Source of the DNA: Bacteroidaceae bacterium
GTDB taxonomy: Bacteria; Bacteroidota; Bacteroidia; Bacteroidales; Bacteroidaceae
Assembly: GCA_017381015.1 (NCBI GenBank)
Contig: JAFOCV010000009.1
Coordinates: 1 to 33,875, forward strand
DNA length: 33,875 nucleotides
Direction: 5' to 3'
The position numbers were made by a program, and so were the translations under genes. Each line of letters opens with the position of its first letter. The first letter of the stretch is position 1. Below the pieces are notes generated by a model. The model saw only the letters and a program-made list of their open reading frames with translations, was not told the origin of the DNA and did no database searches. Below, one piece after another: positions 8,513 to 17,366 of this stretch.

Positions 8513-8983
8513 TTACTCCTGAACGAAGAGTTTCAGGTGTGTCGTTTCTTCAAAATTAATCTTATTGGATACTACCTTTACCGAATCAAACAGATTCTGC
8601 GTGCACGATGCGGAAAGGATAGTATGCATCATCAGTGTAGGACAATCCGGTGATTCAAAGTAAATATTATTTGTCTTGCTCACAAACAGCGTCTCCGTAA
8701 TGGCATAAAATTCGCCGGAATAATGCATCACAAATGTGTCTACCAGCGCATGATAACTCAGGGGCAACAAAATCTCACTGGTATTCATGTCTTTATTTAC
8801 TAACACACTATCAGTTCCGCATGTCGTGATTGTCAATGTATCGGGTAAAACTACCGTATTGTGCTGCGAATCACATATGCTCATCCTCAGATAAGATACC
8901 TCACCTTGCGTACAATCCAACAAGTCGCAAGATGATACCAGCAAGAAGATTGATGCAAGAAATAAGATTATTTTTGCTTTCAT
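8513..8983 (-). CDS. Small lipoprotein, DUF6452-like
   Basis: This 156-residue protein has a lipoprotein signal peptide: a hydrophobic stretch at 5-17 followed by the lipobox LVSSC, with the lipidated Cys at about residue 19. The mature part is rich in Thr, Ser and Val and probably forms a beta-sandwich, with further Cys residues that may pair. Its start shares one base with the stop of the upstream glycosyltransferase (TAATG), so the two are translationally coupled. It is followed by the DUF6048-like gene. I know no function for this family. Confidence 0.75.
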   Translation of the reverse strand: MKAKIILFLASIFLLVSSCDLLDCTQGEVSYLRMSICDSQHNTVVLPDTLTITTCGTDSVLVNKDMNTSEILLPLSYHALVDTFVMHYSGEFYAITETLFVSKTNNIYFESPDCPTLMMHTILSASCTQNLFDSVKVVSNKINFEETTHLKLFVQE

Positions 8984-9957
8984 TATATTGCTTTGCGAAT
9001 GTGATACTTGTTTCTCTCGCTTGAATTACGACTAATCAATTCTCCCAGAAAACCTGCCACAAACAATTGCGTACCCAGAATCATCGTTGTAAGCGCAATA
9101 TAGAAATAGGGCATATCAGTAATTCGTGCATGTGGTATGTCGAATGACAAGCAATACAACTTGGTTCCACCCACTATCAGCACGGCAATAAAGCCAAGGA
9201 AGAACATCAGCGAACCAATGAAACCAAAAATATGCATGGGTTTCAAACCAAAGCTGTTCAAAAACCACAATGACAACAAATCCAGATATCCATTGACAAA
9301 TCTATTCCATCCCATGAACTTGGATTTGCCAAACTGACGTGCCTGATGACGTACAGGTTTCTCACCTATATTAGCAAAACCTGCGTTCTTGGCTAGATAT
9401 GGGATATAACGATGCATCTCGCCATATACCTCTATGTTCTTTACAACCTCCTGACGGTATGCCTTCAATCCACAGTTAAAATCATGAAGATTATGTATAC
9501 CACTTACCGCTCTGGCAGTTGCATTAAACAACTTTGTAGGTATAGTCTTGGACAGGGGGTCACCCTTTCTCCTGTTCATCTTAAAACCAGAAACCAGGTC
9601 ATATCCGTCTTCTGTAATCATTCTATAGAGTTCTGGGATTTCGTCTGGCGAATCCTGCAAGTCGGCATCCATCGTAATCACCACTTGTCCCTTCGCTGCT
9701 TCAAATCCACAAAACAAAGCTGGGCTCTTGCCATAATTACGTCTAAAACAAATGCCGTGCACGGTATCGGGATTTTCATTATGCAATTCCTCTATGACCT
9801 TCCACGAAGAATCAGTGCTACCGTCATTAACAAATATGATTTCATACTTAAAATCATGCTCCACCATTACTCTTTGTATCCATTCATGTAGTGGACGAAG
9901 ACTCTCGTCCTCATTCCACAAAGGAACAATCACTGAAATATCTATTTGTGTACTCAT
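8983..9957 (-). CDS. GT2-family glycosyltransferase with two C-terminal membrane helices (DPM1/GtrB-like)
   Basis: The 324-residue protein has an N-terminal GT-A fold starting with VIVPLWNED (residues 9-17), the NDGSTD nucleotide-binding loop (44-49) and the metal-binding motif MDADLQD (96-102). Two transmembrane helices at about 243-265 and 284-308 follow. This layout is that of enzymes such as GtrB, ArnC and YkoT, which attach a sugar from a nucleotide donor to undecaprenyl phosphate. The sugar cannot be predicted. It is the first gene of a ten-gene minus-strand cluster. A -7 box for it is visible at 9991-9998. Confidence 0.9.
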   Translation of the reverse strand: MSTQIDISVIVPLWNEDESLRPLHEWIQRVMVEHDFKYEIIFVNDGSTDSSWKVIEELHNENPDTVHGICFRRNYGKSPALFCGFEAAKGQVVITMDADLQDSPDEIPELYRMITEDGYDLVSGFKMNRRKGDPLSKTIPTKLFNATARAVSGIHNLHDFNCGLKAYRQEVVKNIEVYGEMHRYIPYLAKNAGFANIGEKPVRHQARQFGKSKFMGWNRFVNGYLDLLSLWFLNSFGLKPMHIFGFIGSLMFFLGFIAVLIVGGTKLYCLSFDIPHARITDMPYFYIALTTMILGTQLFVAGFLGELISRNSSERNKYHIRKAI

Positions 9958-9990
9958 GAGTTTCTTTTATAAATCTTAAAATATACGCGA

Positions 9991-9998
9991 CAAAGTTA
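9991..9998 (-). promoter_or_regulatory. Probable -7 promoter box for the minus-strand gene cluster
   Basis: On the minus strand TAACTTTG matches the Bacteroidota -7 consensus TAnnTTTG and lies about 34 bases upstream of the glycosyltransferase ATG. No clear TTTG is found at the -33 spacing, so this is a moderate match. Confidence 0.5.
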
Positions 9999-10068
9999 CG
10001 AAAACCCCATATTATAAATAAGGAGTAAAATAAAAATGATAAAAAAATGCAAAAAACTTGTTCAAAAG

Positions 10069-10100
10069 TTTGGTAGAATAAAAATAAAGCTATACCTTTG
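10069..10100 (+). promoter_or_regulatory. Strong promoter of the SRP RNA/tRNA-Thr operon
   Basis: TTTG at 10069-10072 and TACCTTTG at 10093-10100 are separated by 20 bases, a full match to the Bacteroidota -33/-7 consensus. Transcription should start near 10107, about 27 bases upstream of the folded SRP RNA. Confidence 0.85.
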
Positions 10101-10133
10101 CACTCGCAAACAGGGAACAACCTCATGCAACAC

Positions 10134-10230
10134 GGGTAAGTCCTGTACGGCATGCTCCCTCGGAACTCCCCCAGGGCTTGACCGCAGCAAGGGTACTTGG
10201 TTGTAGCGGCGCGATATAGATCGCTTACCC
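10134..10230 (+). ncRNA. ffs: Small bacterial signal recognition particle RNA (4.5S-like)
   Basis: This is the RNA scaffold of the signal recognition particle, which binds Ffh and targets nascent membrane proteins. The ends pair (GGGTAAG at 10134-10140 with CTTACCC at 10224-10230). The apical part contains GGAACTCCCCCAGG (10162-10175) and GCAGCAAGGGTA (10184-10195), the two strands of the conserved domain IV internal loop. The loop between them, GCTTGACC, departs from the common GGAA tetraloop. The total is about 97 nt, typical of the short form without an Alu domain. The exact 5' end may lie a few bases further upstream. Confidence 0.85.
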
Positions 10231-10235
10231 ACCCT

Positions 10236-10309
10236 GCCTCTTTAGCTCAGTTGGCCAGAGCACGTGATTTGTAATCTCGGGGTCGTTGGTTCGAATCCGA
10301 CAAGAGGCT
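10236..10309 (+). tRNA. tRNA-Thr (anticodon UGU)
   Basis: The 74-nt sequence folds as a cloverleaf. The acceptor stem pairs GCCTCTT with AAGAGGC, the D-arm is GCTC/GAGC, the anticodon loop is TTTGTAA with anticodon TGT, and the T-arm is GTTGG-TTCGAAT-CCGAC. The discriminator base is T and CCA is not encoded. The anticodon stem has one U-U mismatch at its middle pair. It starts 5 bases after the SRP RNA helix ends, so the two are almost certainly cut from one transcript. Confidence 0.95.
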
Positions 10310-10312
10310 CAG

Positions 10313-10350
10313 AAAAGAGAAATCAGAAATGGTTTCTCTTTTTTTGTTTT
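10313..10350 (+). terminator. Intrinsic terminator after tRNA-Thr
   Basis: AAAAGAGAAA (10313-10322) pairs with TTTCTCTTTT (10333-10342) over a 10-base loop, and the T-rich run continues to 10350. It ends the SRP RNA/tRNA operon. Confidence 0.85.
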
Positions 10351-10373
10351 ATCTGCACGCCAATATTTTTTTT

Positions 10374-10403
10374 TTGAGGGACATGCCTAGGCACGCCCCT
10401 CAA
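10374..10403 (-). terminator. Hairpin downstream of prs
   Basis: TTGAGGG (10374-10380) pairs with CCCTCAA (10397-10403). On the minus strand the stem extends inward through G-U pairs to TGCC/GGCA. It lies 32 bases past the prs stop and probably marks the 3' end of that transcript. On that strand it is followed by A, not U, so it is not a textbook terminator. Confidence 0.45.
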
Positions 10404-10434
10404 TATAAAGATTTTATACTTTCTTCTAATTTAC

Positions 10435-11373
10435 TTAGATAAGATACTGATTGCTGATGCTCTCGTTATCCTGAACGCTACGAATGGTATTAGCAATCAA
10501 TTCTGCAATAGAAATCTGCTTCACCTTGTCGCAAGTACCATGATAAGGAATAGAATCAGTAAATATCATCTCTTCCAATGCAGATGCACCCACACGCTCA
10601 TTAGCAGGACCGCTCATGATGCAATGGCTAGCAAGAGCACGCACACTGTTAGCACCCTTTTCCTTCAATAGGTCTGCAGCCTTAGTGATAGTACCTGCTG
10701 TATCCACCATATCGTCAATAAGTACCACGTCTGCACCTTCTACATCACCGATAACTTCCATGTGTGCAACCTCATTAGCCTTCTTACGTGTCTTGTTGCA
10801 CATTACCATAGGACAATTAAAGAACTTAGCGTAAGATGATGCACGCTTGCTACCACCAACGTCAGGGCTGGCAATAACTAGATTCTTCAAATTCAATGAC
10901 TGTATGTAAGGCAACAATACGCTGCTTGCATACAAATGGTCTACAGGTACATTAAAGAAGCCCTGCTCCTGGTCAGCATGCAAATCCATTGTTATCATGC
11001 GGTCAATACCTGCAACAGTAAACATATCTGCCACCAACTTGGCTGCAATGCTCACACGTGGCTTACTTTTACGATCCTGACGCGCCCAACCGAAATAAGG
11101 CACAACAGCATTTACGGTACGTGCAGAAGCTCTCTTTGCCGCATCAATCATAAGGAGCATTTCCATCAAGTTGTCAGCATTGGGGAAAGTACTCTGAATC
11201 AGGTACACATCCTTACCACGAATGCTTTCCTCAAAGCATACTTCAAACTCACCGTCAGCAAAACGGGTTACTGTCATATTGCCCAGCTCACAACCAAGGC
11301 TGGCGCAAATCTTCTCGGCCAAGTAGCGTGTTGCTGTGCCTGAGAATACCTTGAATGACTTGTTCTCAATCAT
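10435..11373 (-). CDS. prs: Ribose-phosphate pyrophosphokinase (PRPP synthetase)
   Basis: Prs transfers pyrophosphate from ATP to ribose 5-phosphate, making PRPP for purine, pyrimidine, NAD, His and Trp synthesis. The protein has 312 residues, the standard class I length. Hallmarks in order are FSGTATRYLAEKI near the N-terminus, RFADGEFEV (37-45), the ATP-binding YFGWARQDRKSKPR flexible loop (about 96-109), MDLHADQEQGFF (the metal-binding His region, about 129-140) and the PRPP loop DVVLIDDMVDTAGTI (about 215-229). It is a single gene on the minus strand; the next gene upstream ends 88 bases before its start. Confidence 0.98.
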   Translation of the reverse strand: MIENKSFKVFSGTATRYLAEKICASLGCELGNMTVTRFADGEFEVCFEESIRGKDVYLIQSTFPNADNLMEMLLMIDAAKRASARTVNAVVPYFGWARQDRKSKPRVSIAAKLVADMFTVAGIDRMITMDLHADQEQGFFNVPVDHLYASSVLLPYIQSLNLKNLVIASPDVGGSKRASSYAKFFNCPMVMCNKTRKKANEVAHMEVIGDVEGADVVLIDDMVDTAGTITKAADLLKEKGANSVRALASHCIMSGPANERVGASALEEMIFTDSIPYHGTCDKVKQISIAELIANTIRSVQDNESISNQYLI

Positions 11374-11461
11374 TGTCTTGTGAATAAATATGTGTGGAAT
11401 ATTTTTATTGTATTTTTGACTATATATCCTTTAAAACGAGTATTTGAAAGAGCTTTTTTAA

Positions 11462-12070
11462 TTACTCTGTAGCCTTTCTCAACTTATGGAAATGCTTTAT
11501 CACATCCTTAAAGTCCATTCCGCTGTGAATATTAAACCTGTTCCATATGTCGCTACATACTACAGCTCCACCGAAACCCAGTTCACGAACCTCTTGAATT
11601 TTCTCCAGACTCACACCCGTTTGAGCCATTACATGCTTGTCGATTAGTCCTTTTCTACTAGCCTCTCTCAACTGCTCATGAGTATATTGCGACAAAGCAT
11701 TGCTATCATTGAAACTATCAAACACTCCTCTCAAGATGACGTAATGACTTTTCTTCTTTAATTCTGGCAAATCTTCCAGATTGTAGCATGTTCGGGTAAT
11801 AAGACCCTTATATCCTGGAGGAGGAGTAGAATTTCTTTCGGTTAAGTGAATTCCCATCAAATCAAACTCATCCTTGAGGTAAAAATGATCATTGGTAATT
11901 ACACGCTGGTGGTACTTGTCTGGCAGAAGAGTAAGCAAGCGCTCACAATACACTGGCTCCGAATCGGGCTTGCGTAAATGCAAGATATCCAACCCTTCTT
12001 CAAACAGTGTTGTTAAAATTTTATCTTCTTCAACGAAAAAGTTGGGGCTGCTAAGCAGTAATAACTTCAT
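11462..12070 (-). CDS. Thiamine-phosphate synthase/TenI-like protein
   Basis: The 202-residue protein is a ThiE/TenI-superfamily TIM barrel. Recognisable parts are LHLRKP (canonical QLRxK region), ITNDHFYLKDEFDLMGIHLTE (cut here: NDH and GIHLTE correspond to the NDR and GVHLGQ signatures) and GFGGAVVCSDIW near the C-terminus (phosphate loop). Several canonical ThiE residues are altered, so it may be a TenI-like paralog rather than the true synthase. The ATG at 12070 is preferred over the one at 12106, because the promoter at 12096-12127 predicts transcription starting near 12089, downstream of the earlier ATG. Confidence 0.72.
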   Translation of the reverse strand: MKLLLLSSPNFFVEEDKILTTLFEEGLDILHLRKPDSEPVYCERLLTLLPDKYHQRVITNDHFYLKDEFDLMGIHLTERNSTPPPGYKGLITRTCYNLEDLPELKKKSHYVILRGVFDSFNDSNALSQYTHEQLREASRKGLIDKHVMAQTGVSLEKIQEVRELGFGGAVVCSDIWNRFNIHSGMDFKDVIKHFHKLRKATE

Positions 12071-12095
12071 GTCAACATTACGTAATAATACGATG

Positions 12096-12127
12096 CAAAG
12101 GTACAAATAACTAGGATATTTACCAAA
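12096..12127 (-). promoter_or_regulatory. Promoter of the ThiE/TenI-like gene
   Basis: On the minus strand TTTG (12127-12124) and TACCTTTG (12103-12096) are separated by 20 bases, a full consensus match. The predicted start near 12089 leaves a short leader before the ATG at 12070 and rules out the ATG at 12106. Confidence 0.8.
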
Positions 12128-12241
12128 TAAATTATGGCTTTTTTCGTAATACTATACAAAGCTCTAATTTTGACGTCAGAGAAGCAACTATATCTTAAAT
12201 TTATTACATCAAAGGAAGAGCAATCCCTGTTATTGGGTAAA

Positions 12242-15200
12242 TTACTTTACAATAACCTTTTTATTATTTATGATATACACTCCATTCTGATTGGGATGAC
12301 TCACGCGTCTTCCACTCACATCAAAGATATAAGTTTTCCCTCCATTACCCAGGCTTGAATTGACGTCATTAATTCCTGATGGCACAATTCCAAATACCTT
12401 ATACATGAATGCTTCATAGGCTTTCTGCAGAGTCGCCAAATCCTCCTTCGTTGCTTCTGAAGGTAAGGGCATAGTAGCTTCCAGAAGAGCATCTGCCTCT
12501 GCCTGAGCATCCTTAATAATATAGTATTTTTGCATGGCATACAACTGGAATTCTCCTACATGGAAGAATCCTGCGCTACCGCCATTCATCGAACCACTCG
12601 TTTCCAACTCCAAAAGCCTTATTGCTGAGTATTCCTTGGCAAGAGTAAAACTTCTCACAATCGTCTCTCTTTGACTTGACAAAGGCATATCCAACTGGCA
12701 CACCTCCTCTGTTTTTGCAGAAGTCCCACTACCACTCAGCACACCGAGTATTTTAGCTTTAATCAGGTGATGTCCATCCGTATCACTTCTGCGACCATAA
12801 TGCATAACCACATCACCCACAGTACCTTCCGGTAATTTTATCTCCAGGTAATGCACACCATCTGCCACATTTCCCTGACTCCATGCAGAATGCCAGAAAG
12901 TGGATTGATTTCCATCGAGCAGATTGTTGAGCGAACCTTCTTTTGATTCTGTATAAGGAGAACCGAATTGACTATTCTTTGTAATCAGTTTATCTCCCTT
13001 ACCACAAGAATCAAGAGCATGCAATGATTTGGCTTTCAGCAAAGCGAATGCCTCTGACAGTTCACTTACCTCATTAGGCAAGGACGAGGTACTGGTGTCG
13101 TATTCTGGTATCATCTCGTAAATAGCAGGAGCCTCATCGCCCTCCCACTCTATGTGCATAGCACTTGCCTTGGGAAATGCCTTGAGGTCAACATACTGAT
13201 AAGCCTTTGTCAGCGCACCAACCACTTCTTTCTCCTGACCAGAAGTTGTAACGCTGATACCTGCTTCTACATTCGCAGGAAGGGCAAAAATATGTACACC
13301 CTTTATATCATGTTGGCTATTGAAAGAATATGTCAAAGGACCAGTCACACCCTTACTCACACCCGTCTTAGGGTCTTTGTCGGTAAGTTCTCTCAGCGCC
13401 TTGCCTGTTTTATCCTTACACTGAGCCAAGGTACTGTTTTCTGCATGCAAACGGTTAACCTCTATCTCATAAACTCTCATCCACTTGTTGGTATTTGGTT
13501 TTGATAGCACCAGACGCACATAGCGTGCCTTGACACCCGTACCATCAAAGTCGCAATACACCATCTCATCGTTGTATCTCACATTTTGCTCTGCATCTAT
13601 ACTCCAACTGGTGGAATTTGTACCCATGATTTTCATAGACTTCCAGGTCAAACCTCCCACTGAGTATTCCATACGTGCAGTGGTGGGATAGTCACCATTA
13701 ACGGTTCCCATACACAAGCGCACATCGTGAATAGCCACCTTATCGCCTAGGTCTATGAGATAGTTATCACCACTGGCTTGATTACGTTTCAAACATGTAT
13801 ACGTATCATACCTACCATCCATCATCTGAGAAGCATCATGATTCTCATAGATTGTTCCGCTTGGGATAGTTGCACTTTCTATCTTTGCCTTGCTTGCCAG
13901 AGCCAGGGAGAATGTTTCTGGAGAAAGACTGAACTCCTTGATTCCTTGTCCGGTTTCGTTGATAAAGATGAAATAAGCCACATGCTTACCTACAACGCTT
14001 TCTGCCGACTCCACACTTTCCCAATCCTTACCATTGCTGCTGTATTGCGCATAAGGCAGAATGCTTTCATCTATGCTGATGCCGTCAATAATAATAGGTT
14101 CTGGCAGAGCTACACCTACGTACGTATTTACGTCCAAATTGCTTGGTTTCAGATTCAATGCCACGTTAGCACCATGACTAAGTACCTCGGCATTGAGCAG
14201 AGGCGAATTGCTTATAGCCACAGGAGCACTCTGTGCTGAGGGGTCATAAAAGAACGTATCAATAGCCTTCTCCTTCAGATATGATATAAATGGATAGAGG
14301 TACTTTCTGGATAGTTGCGCCTGGCGCTCGCTCACACTGATGCCATTACCCATACCCTCAAGGGCATAAGCCGTATATAGTGTACTGTTTTCCAATGCTG
14401 CCAAGCTATCACTAACCTCCTTCACCAAGAGCCAACTTTCTTCCTTCTGTTCGGAAGTGTTGCCCAGGATGGTAATCATCTTCTCCACCACCTGGCTATA
14501 TGTGTGCAGGGTGTGCAACCATGGCACGATGTCGGTATACAGCAGGCGGTCGCTTTGTATTTCAGAATCTCTCAACTGGATAACTTTCTCACAATCAGTC
14601 TTTATTTTAACGATTGCGTCCAACAACTTTGTTGCATTTGGAGCACCTCTTTCCAAAGAAGACTTGTAATTGTTGATAAGCGTCTTCATGCTCTCTGGCT
14701 CATTCCAACGAAGGTAGTATGTGATATCGTGATATGCCTCTCTAATCTCTTCATTGGCAATAAGGCTCTTAAAACTAGCTTCCCAACTATTATTATTATT
14801 AAAGCCAGCGTTGTTCCATGCATAATCGGCAATGGAGAACAGAGATGTCTTTGCCAATTCGCCTTGCTGCATAGGATTGGCAATGATGCCTTGACAATTG
14901 TTCAACGTAGATGGCAAGCGCTCGCCATCACCCACGGCTGGCATATCCACAAAGTTGCTGTACATATCCATGGGATACAATTGTCCGTCGGCATTGTCAT
15001 TACATGGATAATTCCACCACCATGCCATGGGACGACCAAATTCGTTGACGATGGTCGCAGTATGGTCGTTATTGGGTACTGACCATACGCCTTGACCAGT
15101 AGAATACACAGTAATATACGATGGCACCTTGCTCAGAGCAGTCATAAATCTCTGACGCTGGTCAACACTGCTTGCAAAACTATTACAATATATCTGTGGC

Positions 15201-16231
15201 ACAAAGTGCAAGGGGCGCACCGTATCCTCTGGCGCAGCCTCATCCGTATTCCACTTGTCTTCAATAGCCTTTTGCAAAGACATCAGACGGTCGGCATTCT
15301 TCTTCATGTCTGCATCAGACGAGGGTATGCTCACGTCGTCCACAAAGACTCCAAAATGTCTAACGCCCAATGCATGCATCTTTTCAAACTTGCTCATTAT
15401 GTCGGAGATAACCGTATTGCTTCCCAGGAATTCATTACCTGGATGAATGGCCCAAATAAAGTTGACTTTGGTTTCTTCGCTCACCTTGGCTATGTCTTCC
15501 ACCATCTTCTGGGTGAGCCAACCGTTCTTCTCCTGCTGTGCAGATATGCTGGTGGGATATGCGTCCTTCCACATCTGTGAGTGATACGGGTCGCTCTTCG
15601 CTCCATACATATATGTATTCATCTTGTAGCGCATCATATAGCGCATCAAGTCCTTCTTTACCTCCACGCTGTATGGATAACCGTAATAACCTTCCACCAA
15701 ACCACGATTTTGCTGGTCGGCACGGTCATATATGAGTGTATATCCCAGCGCTCCATCATGCTGCTGTTCCATTATTTGCTCCAATGTTGCAAGACCGAAG
15801 AACACGGCATTCGTGTGCTCACCAAGGATGGTAATGCCATGCTCGGAGATACTGATGGCATGACGGTCAAACTTCTTGCTCACCATTATCTTGGTCTTCG
15901 TCATCCCCTCGTTCTCATAGGCATGAGTCTCTACCTCTTCGCCGCTTCCCACTATACCCAGGCGTATGGTCATGCAATCTGCATCTTTCCCCCCGAAGAG
16001 GCACTCCATGCCATAAACCTCCAGCACTGACTTGAGGCGATTCTTCGTGATTTGGTCCAGTCCGTTCTCTGCTATTACATTAACTTTCTTCGTCAATGCC
16101 AGCGAACCGCTTTTCATCGTAATACTCCTTGGTGTTGGGTAAACTTCATACTTCTGGGCATAAGCCTCTGCACCAGTCATTACCAGTGCCAAAACAATCA
16201 GGGTGGCTTTGATTAAGGTTTTAAACTTCAT
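12242..16231 (-). CDS. GH84 beta-N-acetylglucosaminidase (hyaluronidase/O-GlcNAcase-like), secreted multidomain
   Basis: The enzyme should release beta-linked GlcNAc from host or dietary glycans outside the cytoplasm. From the chosen start (1329 residues) there is a signal peptide at 1-25 (KATLIVLALVMTGAEAYAQ), an N-terminal GH20b-like domain (about 30-165) and a GH84 barrel with LVEGYYGYPY near 178-187 and the catalytic Asp pair in HFGVFVDDVSIP (298-299). Discoidin/F5-8-type carbohydrate-binding modules follow in the C-terminal half. The last residues (IFDVSGRRV, GVYIINNKKV) resemble the short C-terminal signal seen on many secreted Prevotella proteins. The ATG at 16231 was chosen over 16348 because the signal peptide starts there. 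A -7 box lies at 16296-16303. Confidence 0.93.
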   Translation of the reverse strand: MKFKTLIKATLIVLALVMTGAEAYAQKYEVYPTPRSITMKSGSLALTKKVNVIAENGLDQITKNRLKSVLEVYGMECLFGGKDADCMTIRLGIVGSGEEVETHAYENEGMTKTKIMVSKKFDRHAISISEHGITILGEHTNAVFFGLATLEQIMEQQHDGALGYTLIYDRADQQNRGLVEGYYGYPYSVEVKKDLMRYMMRYKMNTYMYGAKSDPYHSQMWKDAYPTSISAQQEKNGWLTQKMVEDIAKVSEETKVNFIWAIHPGNEFLGSNTVISDIMSKFEKMHALGVRHFGVFVDDVSIPSSDADMKKNADRLMSLQKAIEDKWNTDEAAPEDTVRPLHFVPQIYCNSFASSVDQRQRFMTALSKVPSYITVYSTGQGVWSVPNNDHTATIVNEFGRPMAWWWNYPCNDNADGQLYPMDMYSNFVDMPAVGDGERLPSTLNNCQGIIANPMQQGELAKTSLFSIADYAWNNAGFNNNNSWEASFKSLIANEEIREAYHDITYYLRWNEPESMKTLINNYKSSLERGAPNATKLLDAIVKIKTDCEKVIQLRDSEIQSDRLLYTDIVPWLHTLHTYSQVVEKMITILGNTSEQKEESWLLVKEVSDSLAALENSTLYTAYALEGMGNGISVSERQAQLSRKYLYPFISYLKEKAIDTFFYDPSAQSAPVAISNSPLLNAEVLSHGANVALNLKPSNLDVNTYVGVALPEPIIIDGISIDESILPYAQYSSNGKDWESVESAESVVGKHVAYFIFINETGQGIKEFSLSPETFSLALASKAKIESATIPSGTIYENHDASQMMDGRYDTYTCLKRNQASGDNYLIDLGDKVAIHDVRLCMGTVNGDYPTTARMEYSVGGLTWKSMKIMGTNSTSWSIDAEQNVRYNDEMVYCDFDGTGVKARYVRLVLSKPNTNKWMRVYEIEVNRLHAENSTLAQCKDKTGKALRELTDKDPKTGVSKGVTGPLTYSFNSQHDIKGVHIFALPANVEAGISVTTSGQEKEVVGALTKAYQYVDLKAFPKASAMHIEWEGDEAPAIYEMIPEYDTSTSSLPNEVSELSEAFALLKAKSLHALDSCGKGDKLITKNSQFGSPYTESKEGSLNNLLDGNQSTFWHSAWSQGNVADGVHYLEIKLPEGTVGDVVMHYGRRSDTDGHHLIKAKILGVLSGSGTSAKTEEVCQLDMPLSSQRETIVRSFTLAKEYSAIRLLELETSGSMNGGSAGFFHVGEFQLYAMQKYYIIKDAQAEADALLEATMPLPSEATKEDLATLQKAYEAFMYKVFGIVPSGINDVNSSLGNGGKTYIFDVSGRRVSHPNQNGVYIINNKKVIVK

Positions 16232-16295
16232 GCTATTTAGATTTTTTGTTGATTCTTTCCTCAAAACTGAGCATTTTCTACGCATTGCGCACATA

Positions 16296-16303
16296 CAAAT
16301 ATA
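16296..16303 (-). promoter_or_regulatory. Probable -7 box for the GH84 gene
   Basis: TATATTTG on the minus strand matches TAnnTTTG and lies 65 bases upstream of the chosen start codon. No TTTG occurs at the -33 distance. It also argues against the ATG at 16348. Confidence 0.5.
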
Positions 16304-16376
16304 GTAATTTATCATAAGACTTACCATCACCTCTGCATTAAATATCACATCTTTATATAGATAAAGTAGAGAATCG

Positions 16377-16407
16377 TTTCATTTCTCATATATAAATATT
16401 ATATTTG
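16377..16407 (+). promoter_or_regulatory. Promoter of the SGNH hydrolase-MBOAT pair
   Basis: TATATTTG at 16400-16407 is a consensus -7 box, with a near-match TTTC at 16377-16380 located 19 bases upstream. The predicted transcription start near 16414 gives a leader of about 50 bases before the ATG at 16466. It is divergent from the GH84 promoter. Confidence 0.65.
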
Positions 16408-16465
16408 TGTCGCTCTATTTGCAAAAAAGAGCCCATTCGAATGCTATTTAAATCCTACTAACTCT

Positions 16466-17308
16466 ATGAAGGAATACGTCCGTCTGATTCTGATTCTGTT
16501 GATACCCTTGTTGTTGGTATCAATATATTCCATTAGCGGACATTATATCGCCTTCAACGGGTGGAAGATTGGCAAAGTACGCATCTGGGAACAGATGAGG
16601 GACAAACTTTCCCAGGACAAAAACGCACTTTCCAGCCTTCAAAACTCTTCTCCCGCATCAGAAAACGAACCTCCAGCTCTCGATTCTCTGGTTTCACTCC
16701 AGGATTCCATTTCCCAGCAGTCGGTGGAGCTAGATACATGCGGAAAACGAATTCTTTTCTTTGGCGACTCCATGATTGAAGGACTTGCCATGCGCTTTGC
16801 CGATTATGCTGATGAGAATGGACATAAACTCTACTCCGTATGCTGGTATGGTTCCTCCACTCTTGGTTGGGCTTCCAATCTGGACACTCTGCAGAGCTTT
16901 CTCAATTGGTCGCAAGCCGACTACGTAGTGGTATCCCTCGGTGGCAACGAATTGCGCGTAAAGGACCTGGAGGCTCGTAGCCAAAACATTCGCAAGATAC
17001 AGGATGCTCTCAAGGATAGACCCACGGTATGGATAGCACCTCCCAGTTGGATAAAAAATCCCACCATCACCGGGGTAATCCGCGAAACGGTGGGCGAAAA
17101 GAGATACTTTGATAGCACGCGTCTCAAATTCAATCGTGGTTCCGACAATATGCACCCCACCTTTGGCTCTGCTTCACGATGGATGGATAGCATTGCCGTA
17201 TGGCTCTCTTCGCCACAAACGGCCCACCCTATCCGAATGAATCCTCCTCAGCAAAAGTATCCTCGCAAGTGGCACAAGAAGTTACTCTTCCCCAAACAAA
17301 AGCCTTAG
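16466..17308 (+). CDS. SGNH/GDSL hydrolase-like membrane-anchored protein (O-acylation partner)
   Basis: This 280-residue protein has an N-terminal membrane anchor (5-25), a polar linker rich in Ser and Glu (about 45-90) and an SGNH domain. The blocks are FFGDSMIEG (98-106, nucleophile Ser102), VVSLGGNEL (155-163, Asn161) and DNMH at 227-230 (Asp/His of block V). The C-terminus is basic and Pro-rich. The gene lies 58 bases upstream of an MBOAT acyltransferase. Pairs of this kind (AlgI with AlgJ/AlgX, DltB with DltD) move acyl groups across the membrane and onto extracytoplasmic polymers. By analogy this is the periplasmic transferase half; the acceptor is unknown. Confidence 0.85.
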   Translation: MKEYVRLILILLIPLLLVSIYSISGHYIAFNGWKIGKVRIWEQMRDKLSQDKNALSSLQNSSPASENEPPALDSLVSLQDSISQQSVELDTCGKRILFFGDSMIEGLAMRFADYADENGHKLYSVCWYGSSTLGWASNLDTLQSFLNWSQADYVVVSLGGNELRVKDLEARSQNIRKIQDALKDRPTVWIAPPSWIKNPTITGVIRETVGEKRYFDSTRLKFNRGSDNMHPTFGSASRWMDSIAVWLSSPQTAHPIRMNPPQQKYPRKWHKKLLFPKQKP

Positions 17309-17366
17309 AACAACATTATACAAAAATTTATACATTCCCTCCCAACGAGCAACATCATTCATCCAT

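Noticed and set aside
9911..10153. 80-codon minus-strand frame upstream of the glycosyltransferase
   Set aside because: It covers the promoters of the SRP RNA and of the glycosyltransferase cluster and part of the SRP RNA, and has no recognisable composition or motif.
12071..12106. Earlier ATG of the ThiE/TenI-like gene (12 more residues)
   Set aside because: It overlaps the consensus promoter whose predicted start is near 12089, so it would not be in the transcript. The extra residues are unlike the family start.
16232..16348. Earlier start of the GH84 gene (39 more residues)
   Set aside because: A clean signal peptide starts at 16231, and the only -7 box lies between the two candidate starts.
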